Shown one piece after another: positions 1 to 7,390 of a DNA stretch of 64,000 nt (its first letter is position 1; each line of letters opens with the position of its first letter). Source of the DNA: Ramlibacter alkalitolerans. GTDB lineage: Bacteria; Pseudomonadota; Gammaproteobacteria; Burkholderiales; Burkholderiaceae_C. Under the pieces are notes generated by a model. The model ran no database searches. It was not told where the DNA came from and was given only the letters and a program-made list of their open reading frames with translations. A program made the translations under genes and the position numbers. Where the stretch lies: NCBI RefSeq assembly GCF_016722765.1, contig NZ_JAEQND010000003.1:1-64000 (forward strand). The letters run 5' to 3'.

Positions 1-130
1 CGCGGCTTTGCGGCCAACGGGTCATACAGTGTTTGAATCTCTCCCCCCGCTCAATCAGCTTTTCCGTTGTGCCGGAACGACTTGGCGCACTGGCCCGGAT
101 CTATTCCGGACAGCAGTGCGCCTCCGCGGG

Positions 131-190
131 GATGACGGTTGCGCCGGGTAACGGCTGCGCCGGATGACGGCTGCGCCGAGACGGCTGCGA
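131..190. repeat. 16-bp tandem repeat, about 3.7 copies
   Basis: Three consecutive 16-mers (131-146, 147-162, 163-178) vary around GATGACGGCTGCGCCG, followed by a partial fourth copy that runs to the stop codon of the kinase gene. The first 130 bases of the window contain no gene that I can support. The unit contains the CGGCTGCGCCG module that also occurs in the intergenic repeats at 1670-1792 and 62533-62646. Confidence 0.75.
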
Positions 191-192
191 CT

Positions 193-1662
193 CTACGCCG
201 CTTCCTTCGCCCGCATCCGCTCCGCTTCGCCCATCGTCCCTCCGGGCATCGGCGGCATCATGCGCGGGCGCTGCAGCTTGATGTGCGCTGCCAGGCCGCC
301 GGAGCTGGTGTTCGACAGCGCGAAGATGCCGCCCATGCGCTGCACGGTCTTGTCGACGATCGCGAGGCCCAGGCCGGCCCCGGTGGCCGCGGTGCGGGCC
401 GCGTCGCCGCGGAAGAAGGGCTTGACCAGGTTCGGCAGCGCCTCCGGCGAGACACCCATGCCGTGGTCGCGCACCTTCAGCAGCACCCACTCGTTGCGCG
501 CCTTGGCCGCGATGTCCACCACCGCGATCCCGGTCTCGGGCGTCTTGCCGTAGCGGCGCGCGTTCTCCAGCAGGTTGGAGACGACGCGGGCCAGTTCCAC
601 CTCGTCGGCCAGCACCTGCAGGTTCTTGGGCATGTCGAGGTTCACGCGGATGTCTCCGTGGTCCTCGATCGCGTACATGCAGGCTTCGATCACGTCGTTC
701 AGCACCACCGGCTTGAGCTCCGCGTGGTCGGGGCGCGCATAGTCCAGGAACTTGTCGATGATCGCGTCGAGCTGGTCGATGTCGGCCGCCATGTGCTCGC
801 GCGCATCGGGGTCGACCACGCTCATCTCGGTTTCCAGCCGCAGCCGCGCCAGCGGCGTGCGCAGGTCGTGCGAGATGCCGGCCAGCATCACCGCGCGGTC
901 CTGTTCGATCTTGGCGAGCTGCTGCGCCATGCGGTTGAAGCCGATGTTCACCTCGCGGATCTCGCTGGTGACGGCCTTTTCGTCCAGCCGGCTGGCGTCG
1001 AAGTCGCCATCGCGCACGCGGCTGGCGGCAAAGGACAACTGCTTGAGCGGCCGGTTGATCAGGCGCGCGATCACGGCCGCGCCGGCCAGCGACAGCGCCG
1101 CCGCGGTGATCAGCCAGACCAGCCAGGTCTTGCCGCCCACCTGCGAGAAGCGCGTGCGGTCCAGCAGCATCCAGTAGTCGTCGCGGTCGATCTTGAAGCC
1201 GATCCACAGGCCTTCCTCGCGGTTGACGCTGCTCGCCATCACCGCCCCGCGGCCCAGGCGCCCCGCCAGTTCGTCCAGGATGCGGCGGTCCATGGCGCTG
1301 GCCGAAAGCGGCTCGAACTTGTCCTTGGGCTCGCGCGGCAGGATGCGCACGCCTTCCTGGTCGGCCAGGGTCTTGATCAGGGAGACGCGGGCGATCGGGT
1401 CCGCGTGCACCAGCGCAGCGCGGCTGAGGTTGACGAGCGAGGCGATCTGCTGCGCCGTCTGCACGGCGCGCGGCTCGAACTCCAGCGCCCGGAAGGTCTG
1501 CAGCCAGGCCACGATTGAGCCGATGAGCAGCAGCGACAGCAGGAAGAAGGTGCGCCAGAACAGGGACAGCCCGAGGCGCGGGCGCATTTCCAGCGGCGCG
1601 GGCGCCGTCTCCAGCGGTGCGGGGCTGGTTTGCTCGGTGTGGGTCATGACGGCGCGGATCAT
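193..1662 (-). CDS. EnvZ-type membrane sensor histidine kinase
   Basis: This 489-aa protein is an inner-membrane sensor kinase. Two hydrophobic segments (about residues 35-57 and 180-202) flank a periplasmic domain and are followed by a HAMP linker. The H-box GISHDLRTPLARLR has the phospho-accepting His at about 265. The N-box NLLENARRYG and the ATP-lid motif GAGLGLAIVDK follow in the normal order and spacing, so the catalytic domain looks complete. It lies downstream of the OmpR-like regulator on the same strand, so the two form a two-component pair, separated by a 156-bp gap that contains an inverted repeat. The start could also be the Met at residue 6. The signal sensed is unknown, and the EnvZ label rests on architecture and on the partner. 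Confidence 0.93.
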   Translation of the reverse strand: MIRAVMTHTEQTSPAPLETAPAPLEMRPRLGLSLFWRTFFLLSLLLIGSIVAWLQTFRALEFEPRAVQTAQQIASLVNLSRAALVHADPIARVSLIKTLADQEGVRILPREPKDKFEPLSASAMDRRILDELAGRLGRGAVMASSVNREEGLWIGFKIDRDDYWMLLDRTRFSQVGGKTWLVWLITAAALSLAGAAVIARLINRPLKQLSFAASRVRDGDFDASRLDEKAVTSEIREVNIGFNRMAQQLAKIEQDRAVMLAGISHDLRTPLARLRLETEMSVVDPDAREHMAADIDQLDAIIDKFLDYARPDHAELKPVVLNDVIEACMYAIEDHGDIRVNLDMPKNLQVLADEVELARVVSNLLENARRYGKTPETGIAVVDIAAKARNEWVLLKVRDHGMGVSPEALPNLVKPFFRGDAARTAATGAGLGLAIVDKTVQRMGGIFALSNTSSGGLAAHIKLQRPRMMPPMPGGTMGEAERMRAKEAA

Positions 1663-1669
1663 TGGCGAT

Positions 1670-1792
1670 GGCGGAATGACGAAATGGCGGGGGACAAAAT
1701 GACTTTGCCGTACTCAGCAGGTCATTGTGGGCCCGCCATCCCGCTTTGTCATTCCGTCATTCGGCGCAGCCGTGTCATTTTCGCCATGCGGG
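1670..1792. repeat. Intergenic inverted repeat built from ATGAC and CGGCGCAGCCG modules
   Basis: Between the regulator and kinase genes, GGAATGACGAAATGGCGGG faces an interrupted complement that begins CCCGCCAT and continues TTTGTCATTCC. A second part reads GTCATTCGGCGCAGCCGTGT. The same modules occur near 62.6 kb upstream of pyrH. It could form a hairpin within the two-component transcript. Confidence 0.55.
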
Positions 1793-1818
1793 CGCATCGC
1801 GCACCGCGCCGCCGGCGA

Positions 1819-2550
1819 TCAGCCCGCGCCGTCCGGCACGAACACGTAGCCCACGCCCCAGACCGTCTGGATGTAGCGCGGCGAAGCGGGGTCGGCTTCG
1901 ATCAGCTTGCGCAGGCGCGAGACCTGCACGTCGAGGCTGCGGTCGAACGGTTCGAATTCGCGGCCGCGGGCGAGTTGGGCCAGCTTCTCGCGTGACAGGG
2001 GCTGGCGCGGGTGGCGCACCAGCGCCTTGAGCATCGCGAACTCGCCGGTGGTCAGCGGCAGTTCCTCGCCGTTCTTGCGCAGCGTGCGTGCGCCGAGGTC
2101 GAAGGCGAACGGCCCGAAGGTCACCACCTCGTTGTCGGAGGAGGGCGCGCCAGGCGCTTCCTGCGCGGGGCGGCGGCGCAGCACCGCATGCACGCGCGCC
2201 AGCAGCTCGCGCGGGTTGAACGGCTTGCCCAGGTAATCGTCGGCGCCGACCTCCAGGCCGACGATGCGGTCGACGTCCTCGCCCTTGGCGGTCAGCATGA
2301 TGATCGGGGTGCGGTCGTTGGCGGCGCGCAGCCGGCGGCAGATCGACAGGCCGTCCTCGCCGGGCATCATCAGGTCCAGCACGATCAGGTCCGCGGTTTC
2401 GCGCAGCATCAGCCGGTTCAGCGCCTTGCCATCCTCGGCGAGGATCACCTCGAAGCCTTCCTGCGTGAGGTAACGGCGAAGCAGGTCGCGGATGCGCGCG
2501 TCATCGTCGACGACGAGGATCTTGTCGGTCCGTGCTGCAGCTTGCGTCAT
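1819..2550 (-). CDS. ompR: OmpR-family response regulator
   Basis: This 243-aa protein is a DNA-binding response regulator. The receiver domain (about residues 8-125) has the acidic pocket VVDDD, the phospho-acceptor Asp59 in LIVLDLMMP and the conserved Lys109 in GADDYLGKPF. The C-terminal winged helix (about 145-238) ends with the typical QTVWGVGYVFVP strand. It precedes the membrane histidine kinase on the same strand and presumably receives phosphate from it. The domain type is certain. The gene name follows the EnvZ-like partner and the general resemblance, so it should be taken as the subfamily and not as proof of porin control. Confidence 0.9.
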   Translation of the reverse strand: MTQAAARTDKILVVDDDARIRDLLRRYLTQEGFEVILAEDGKALNRLMLRETADLIVLDLMMPGEDGLSICRRLRAANDRTPIIMLTAKGEDVDRIVGLEVGADDYLGKPFNPRELLARVHAVLRRRPAQEAPGAPSSDNEVVTFGPFAFDLGARTLRKNGEELPLTTGEFAMLKALVRHPRQPLSREKLAQLARGREFEPFDRSLDVQVSRLRKLIEADPASPRYIQTVWGVGYVFVPDGAG

Positions 2551-2846
2551 GGTTCTCCAGGGCCAATTTGTAACAACGCCGATTTTGAGGTCAGCCGGAC
2601 CGCATTTCGCGTTTTTCTTCCATGCATTTCACAGTGTTACAGATGTTGCCCGCATCTATCGCACTTGACAAGTGGTAGGTGAACCGCGCCTGCGAGGCTC
2701 CGTTCTACCAGCCATGAAGCTCGTCCAAGCCGCGCATTTGCGGTGGCAGGCGTGGCAGCGGTCGCCGGCGCGCCGGACCAGCCGCCGCCAGGATCCGATT
2801 GAATATGCACGTCCCCGTGGGCGCACCCCACCAACCCGGAGCACCG
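2551..2846. other. Divergent intergenic region, no gene seen
   Basis: These 296 bases separate the minus-strand two-component genes from the plus-strand SIMPL gene and should hold both promoters. Near the regulator start there are two related motifs, TTTGTAACAA at about 2568 and GTGTTACAG at about 2634, which might be regulator sites. The short open frames here lack supporting features. Confidence 0.4.
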
Positions 2847-3551
2847 ATGAAACGATTCCCCCGCCTGCTGGCAGCTGGCGCCCTGGCGCTCGCCGCCGCC
2901 GGCGCCTGTGCGCAGACCCTCCCGCCGCCGCAGAACGTGTTGCAGTTGCAGGCTGCCGGCACTGTCGAAGTCCAGCAGGACCTGCTGATGATGACGCTGA
3001 CCACGGCGCGCGACGGCGCCGATCCGGCCGCGGTGCAGGCGCAGCTCAAGACCGCCCTCGACGCGGCGCTCACGGAAGCGAAGCGCAACGCACAGCCCGG
3101 CCAGCTCGACGTTCGCACCGGCAACTTCGCCCTGTACCCACGCCACAGCCGCGACGGCAAGATCTCCGGCTGGACGGGCACCGCAGAACTGATCCTGGAA
3201 GGGCGCGACTTCGCGCGCATCACGCAGACGGCCGGCCGCATCAACACGATGACGCTCGGCGGCGTCAGCTTCGGGCTCAGCCGTGAGCAGCGGTCCAAGG
3301 TCGAGGGCGAGGCGCAGGCCCAGGCCATCGAGCGCTTCAAGGCGCGCGCCATCGAGCTCGCCCGCGGCTTCGGCTTTACCGGCTACACGCTGCGCGAGGT
3401 GGCGGTCAATGCCAACGAGCCGGGCTTCGCGCCGCGCATGCGGATGATGGCGCAGGAGGCGCGCGTCGCCGCAGCCGAGGCGCCGGTGCCGGTGGAGCCG
3501 GGTCGCAGCGCCGTCACGGTCACGGTGTCCGGCTCCGTCCAGCTGCGCTGA
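2847..3551 (+). CDS. SIMPL-domain (DUF541) periplasmic protein
   Basis: The product of 234 aa begins with a clear Sec signal peptide (MKRFPRLLAAGALALAAAG, cleavage after ACA). I therefore chose the ATG at 2847 and not an upstream ATG in frame. The mature part has the SIMPL pattern: an N-terminal strand on VEVQQDLLMMTLTT, a central block with ISGWTGTAELILEG, and a C-terminal segment around RAIELARGFGFTGYTLREV. SIMPL proteins (Oxidative-stress-defence YggE type) are periplasmic and of unclear biochemical function. It stands alone, between the regulator promoter region and the lipid-kinase gene, which starts about 80 bases downstream. Confidence 0.85.
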   Translation: MKRFPRLLAAGALALAAAGACAQTLPPPQNVLQLQAAGTVEVQQDLLMMTLTTARDGADPAAVQAQLKTALDAALTEAKRNAQPGQLDVRTGNFALYPRHSRDGKISGWTGTAELILEGRDFARITQTAGRINTMTLGGVSFGLSREQRSKVEGEAQAQAIERFKARAIELARGFGFTGYTLREVAVNANEPGFAPRMRMMAQEARVAAAEAPVPVEPGRSAVTVTVSGSVQLR

Positions 3552-3632
3552 TGCGCTGCGGGCTCGCGCCGGATGACGGCGCTGGGCTCAGTCCGACAGG
3601 CCGGGCGGTTCGGCGCGGCTAAGCTGCCGTGC

Positions 3633-4622
3633 ATGGCCGCCGTCCTGTCCGACCCAGACCAGCCCGATGGGCAGCGGGCCGGCCTGCGCCCGGACGCCGA
3701 GCTCTTCATCGTGATGAACCGCGGCTCGGGCAAGAACGAGAAGGACGAGGTGCGCGCCGCGATCGCCGCCCAGCTCGAGGCCGCCGGCCGGCCGCATCGC
3801 TTCGTTCCCGTGGCGCCGGGCGAAATCCTGCAGGCCTGCCAGGAAGCGGCCCGCCTGGCGCGCGAGCACGGCGGCATCCTGGTGGCCGCCGGCGGCGACG
3901 GCACCATGAACTGCGCGGCGCAGGCGGCGCTGGCACAGGACTGTCCGATGGGCGTCGTCGCGCAAGGCACTTTCAATCTGTTCGCGCGCCAGCTGGGCTT
4001 GCCGCTGGATGCGGGCGAGGCGGCGCGGGCGCTGCTGAACGCACGGCCGGAGCCGGTGCAGGTCGGCTGGGTCAACCAGCGAACCTTCCTGGTCAACGCC
4101 TCGGTCGGGCTGTATCCGAAGCTGCTGGCCGACCGGGAGATCGCCAAGCAGAAGCTGGGCCGGCGACGATGGATCGCGATGCTGGCCGCCCTTAAGAGCC
4201 TGCTGGAATGGCGGGCGCAGCTCGTGCTCGACACCGAGCTCGACGGCCACCTCAGGCAGATGCGGACGGCCAGCGTGTTCGTCTGCAACAACCGCCTGCA
4301 GCTGCAGCGCGTCGGCATCGAGGAGGAGGTGGTGGCGCAGGTGGGCGAGGGCCGGCTGGCCGGCCTGCTGGTGCGCGGCACCAGCGCCTGGGCCAAGCTG
4401 CGCATGCTGGTGGCTGCCGCCTTCGGCAAGCTCGCGGCCGAACCCGAGATCGACAGCTTCACCCTGCGCACGCTGACGGTGGGGGCGCGCCACGTGCGGC
4501 GCCTCAAGGTGGCGACCGACGGCGAGATCACCTGGATGCAGGTGCCGCTGCGCTTCACGGTCGCGCCGCGGCCGCTCCAGGTGATGCTGCCGCCGCCCGA
4601 TCAACGACTGCCCGTGAAATGA
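3633..4622 (+). CDS. Diacylglycerol kinase family protein (DAGKc)
   Basis: This is a soluble lipid/sphingosine-kinase-type protein of 329 aa from the ATG at 3633. The nucleotide-binding signature GGDGTMN sits near residue 90, and the N-terminal strand LFIVMNRGSGKNEKDEV is the typical phosphate-binding entry of the family. Later segments (GTFNLFARQLGLP; FLVNASVGLYPKLLADRE) also match DAGKc proteins, which phosphorylate membrane lipids at the cytoplasmic face. An upstream in-frame ATG at 3573 would add 20 residues without family similarity. Its stop overlaps the start of the metallophosphoesterase in an ATGA, so the two are translationally coupled. The lipid substrate cannot be told from sequence. 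Confidence 0.88.
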   Translation: MAAVLSDPDQPDGQRAGLRPDAELFIVMNRGSGKNEKDEVRAAIAAQLEAAGRPHRFVPVAPGEILQACQEAARLAREHGGILVAAGGDGTMNCAAQAALAQDCPMGVVAQGTFNLFARQLGLPLDAGEAARALLNARPEPVQVGWVNQRTFLVNASVGLYPKLLADREIAKQKLGRRRWIAMLAALKSLLEWRAQLVLDTELDGHLRQMRTASVFVCNNRLQLQRVGIEEEVVAQVGEGRLAGLLVRGTSAWAKLRMLVAAAFGKLAAEPEIDSFTLRTLTVGARHVRRLKVATDGEITWMQVPLRFTVAPRPLQVMLPPPDQRLPVK

Positions 4623-5434
4623 CCGTCATCCTGCACCTGTCCGACACCCATTTCGGCACCGAGGAAGCGCCTGTCGTGGCGGCCGTGCAGAAGCTGGTGC
4701 GGCAGGAGCGCCCGAGCGCCGTGATCCTGAGCGGCGACATCACGCAGCGGGCCCGGCGCGCGCAGTTCGCCGCCGCGCGCGCGTTCTGCGACTCGCTCAA
4801 GGTGGACCATCTGCTGACGCTGCCGGGCAACCATGACATCCCGCTGTACAACGTCGCGGAGCGCCTGTTCATGCCGTACCGCGGCTACACCCGGGCGTTC
4901 GGGCGCAACCTGGAGCCGGAGCTCGAGTTCGCGGACGTGCTGGTGATCGGCGTCAACACGACCCGGCCCGAGCGCCACAAGGACGGCGTGGTGTCACCCC
5001 GCCAGATCCGGCGCGTGTCGGACCGGCTGCGCTCGGCCCGGCGCGAGCAGCTGCGCATCGTGGTCACGCACCAGCCGGCGTGCGTGATGCGGGCGCAGGA
5101 CGAGAAGGACCGGCTGCACGGCGGCGAGGAGGCGGTGCAGGCCTGGTCGCGCGCCGGGGCCGACCTGGTGCTGGGCGGCCACATCCACCTGCCGTACGTG
5201 AGCGACGTCTGCGCGCGGGTGAAGGGCGCCTCGCGGGCCTTGTACTGCATCCAGGCGGGCACGGCCTTCTCGCACCGGGTGCGGCACAACACGCCGAACT
5301 CGGTCAACCTGATCCGCTGGACGACTCCGGCGCCGGGCGAGCCGCGGTCGTGCAAGGTGGAGCGCTGGGACTACGACCTGGCAGACGACCGTTTCGAGAT
5401 GACGCACCCGTACGAGCTGAAGCTGGCGGAGTGA
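4619..5434 (+). CDS. Calcineurin-like metallophosphoesterase
   Basis: This 271-aa protein carries the complete dinuclear-metal motif series of calcineurin-like phosphoesterases: HLSDTHFG at the N-terminus, LSGDITQ, LPGNHD, a lone VVTHQPA and GGHIHLPY. The spacing resembles class III cyclic-nucleotide phosphodiesterases (CpdA/GpdQ group), although the substrate cannot be assigned. The start ATG at 4619 overlaps the stop of the lipid-kinase gene by four bases. No signal peptide is visible, so it should be cytoplasmic. It ends about 30 bases before the long inverted repeat that separates it from the convergent bdhA gene. Confidence 0.9.
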   Translation: MTVILHLSDTHFGTEEAPVVAAVQKLVRQERPSAVILSGDITQRARRAQFAAARAFCDSLKVDHLLTLPGNHDIPLYNVAERLFMPYRGYTRAFGRNLEPELEFADVLVIGVNTTRPERHKDGVVSPRQIRRVSDRLRSARREQLRIVVTHQPACVMRAQDEKDRLHGGEEAVQAWSRAGADLVLGGHIHLPYVSDVCARVKGASRALYCIQAGTAFSHRVRHNTPNSVNLIRWTTPAPGEPRSCKVERWDYDLADDRFEMTHPYELKLAE

Positions 5435-5461
5435 AGATCGGACAACCGAAAGCGGACCGCC

Positions 5462-5562
5462 GAACGCAAAAGCCGCAAAGGTTTCGCAAAGGCCGCAAAA
5501 AAGACAAACCCTGAAGGCTGTTCTTTTGCGGCTTTTGCGAGACTTTTGCGGCTTCTGCGTTC
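5462..5562. repeat. Long imperfect inverted repeat between convergent genes
   Basis: Two arms of about 41 bases (5462-5502 and 5521-5562) are complementary apart from a few mismatches and are built from repeats of GCAAAAGCCGCAAA. The A/T-rich runs on both sides suit a bidirectional transcription end for the metallophosphoesterase and bdhA genes. It looks like a copy of a dispersed family. Confidence 0.75.
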
Positions 5563-5590
5563 AAAGAAGACGCGCGATGAAGCGCAGTCC

Positions 5591-6361
5591 CTATTGCGCC
5601 GCCCAACCCCCATCCATGTTCCATGCCACGCCGCGCACGTTCTTCGCGGCCTCGGAGCAGAAGAACACGGCCAGTTCGCCCAGTTCTTCCGGGGTGGTGA
5701 ACTGCAGGGAGGGTTCCTTTTCGGCCAGCAGCTGCTTCTTCGCTTCCTCGTTGCCCACGCCCATCGCTGCCGCGCGCGCATCGACCTGCTTTTGCACCAG
5801 CGGCGTCAGCACCCAGCCGGGGCAGATCGCGTTGCAGGTGATGCCGGTGGTGGCGTTCTCCAGCGCCGTCACCTTGGTCAGCCCGACGATGCCGTGCTTG
5901 GCCGCCACGTAGGCCGCCTTCTGCACCGATGCGACCAGCCCGTGCACGGAAGCCACGTTGATGATGCGGCCCCAGTTGGCCGCCTTCATCGCCGGCAGCG
6001 CCAGGCGTGTCGTGTGGAAGGCGCTCGACAGGTTGATCGCGATCACCGCATCCCAGCGTTCGGGCGGGAAGTCCTCGATGGGCGCGACATGCTGGATGCC
6101 GGCGTTGTTGACCAGGATGTCGGTGCGGCCGAAGGTCTCCGCCACGTAGTGCATCATGGCCTCGATGTCCGCCGGCTTGCTCATGTCCGCGCCGTGGTAG
6201 CCGACCTTGACGCCGAGCGCGGCGATCTCGGCCTTCGGGCCTTCGACGTCGCCGAAACCATTGAGCACGATGTTGGCTCCCTGGCGCGCCAGGGCCTTGG
6301 CTATGCCCAGGCCGATGCCGCTGGTGGAGCCTGTGACGAGGGCGGTCTTGCCTTTCAGCAT
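5591..6361 (-). CDS. bdhA: D-3-hydroxybutyrate dehydrogenase (SDR family)
   Basis: This 256-aa classical SDR oxidises (R)-3-hydroxybutyrate to acetoacetate with NAD+, a step in reuse of polyhydroxybutyrate. The start is the ATG at 6361, giving MLKGKTALVTGSTSGIGLGI with the TGxxxGIG cofactor loop directly at the N-terminus. The open frame continues further upstream, but only as shadow sequence. NNAGIQHVAPIED, the Ser in NVASVHGLVAS and the YVAAKHG catalytic Tyr-Lys pair follow. The segment KQLLAEKEPSLQFTTPEELG and the C-terminal WNMDGGWAAQ are typical of BdhA. It diverges from the alpha/beta hydrolase gene by 84 bases and converges on the metallophosphoesterase gene. Confidence 0.92.
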   Translation of the reverse strand: MLKGKTALVTGSTSGIGLGIAKALARQGANIVLNGFGDVEGPKAEIAALGVKVGYHGADMSKPADIEAMMHYVAETFGRTDILVNNAGIQHVAPIEDFPPERWDAVIAINLSSAFHTTRLALPAMKAANWGRIINVASVHGLVASVQKAAYVAAKHGIVGLTKVTALENATTGITCNAICPGWVLTPLVQKQVDARAAAMGVGNEEAKKQLLAEKEPSLQFTTPEELGELAVFFCSEAAKNVRGVAWNMDGGWAAQ

Positions 6362-6445
6362 GGGGTTCTCTCCTCTCCGGGATAATCTGGGGCCTGAACC
6401 GGCCGAGCAGCAGAGGGTAATGCCTTCCGCCCGGCGCACGCATCC

Positions 6446-7390
6446 ATGACCGTTCCTACGCTGAACTACGTATCCTGCCCCGACGCTTCCGGCTCGCACC
6501 GGATGGCGTACTGGCTGTGGGGCGCGCCCGCAGCGCCGCACGTCGTGGTCTGCGCCCACGGCCTGTCGCGCCAGGGCCGCGACTTCGACGTGCTGGCCCG
6601 CAGCCTGCTCGAACGCAGTGCGCAGCCGCTGCGCGTGGTCTGTCCCGATGTGGTCGGCCGCGGGCGCAGCGACTGGCTGGCCGATCCCAAGGGGTACGGC
6701 ATCCCGCAGTACGCGGGCGACATGCTGCAGCTCCTGGGCCAGCTGCATGCCGCCGCGCCCATCACGACGCTCGACTGGGTCGGCACCAGCATGGGCGGCC
6801 TGATCGGCCTCACGCTGTGCGGCGCGCCCGGGCTGCCGCTGCCCGTCCCCGTGCGCCGCCTGGTGCTCAACGACGTCGGCCCGGTGATCGAATGGACGGC
6901 GCTGCAGCGCATCGGAACGTACCTGGGGAACACCGGCCGCTTCGGGTCCGTCGAGGAAGCCGCCGACGCGATGTGGCAGATCTCGCGCAGCTTCGGCCCG
7001 CACACGCCGGAGCAATGGCTGGCGCTGTCGCAGGCCATGGTGCGGGCGCTGCCTGGCGGCGGCTTCACGCTGCACTACGACCCCGCCATCGCCGTGCCCT
7101 TCCGCGCCATGACTGAGGCGGACGCGCAGGCGGGGCAGGCGGCGCTGTGGCAGCTGTATGACGCCGTGCATGCGCGCACCTTGCTGCTGCGCGGCGCCGA
7201 TTCCGACCTGCTCTCGCGCGCCACCGCGCAGGAGATGACGCGCCGCGGCCCGCAGCCGCAGCTCGTCGAATTCCAGGGCGTCGGCCATGCGCCGACGCTG
7301 GTCTCCGACATGCAGGTGGAGGCCGTCGCGGCCTTCCTCCTGGACACCGCATTCGCTCCCGATGAAAAGCCACACAGCGGAACAGGTTGA
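6446..7390 (+). CDS. Alpha/beta hydrolase
   Basis: This 314-aa protein has the alpha/beta hydrolase fold. The oxyanion-region HGL lies near residue 39, the nucleophile elbow VGTSMGG has Ser115, an acid is expected in RGADSDLL, and the catalytic His lies in GVGHAPTL. The family includes esterases, lactonases and C-C hydrolases, and the substrate is not evident here. The 3' end overlaps the proposed relA start by 29 bases, so the genes are probably cotranscribed. It diverges from bdhA, which could point to a role in hydroxyalkanoate metabolism, but this is only a positional hint. Confidence 0.85.
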   Translation: MTVPTLNYVSCPDASGSHRMAYWLWGAPAAPHVVVCAHGLSRQGRDFDVLARSLLERSAQPLRVVCPDVVGRGRSDWLADPKGYGIPQYAGDMLQLLGQLHAAAPITTLDWVGTSMGGLIGLTLCGAPGLPLPVPVRRLVLNDVGPVIEWTALQRIGTYLGNTGRFGSVEEAADAMWQISRSFGPHTPEQWLALSQAMVRALPGGGFTLHYDPAIAVPFRAMTEADAQAGQAALWQLYDAVHARTLLLRGADSDLLSRATAQEMTRRGPQPQLVEFQGVGHAPTLVSDMQVEAVAAFLLDTAFAPDEKPHSGTG

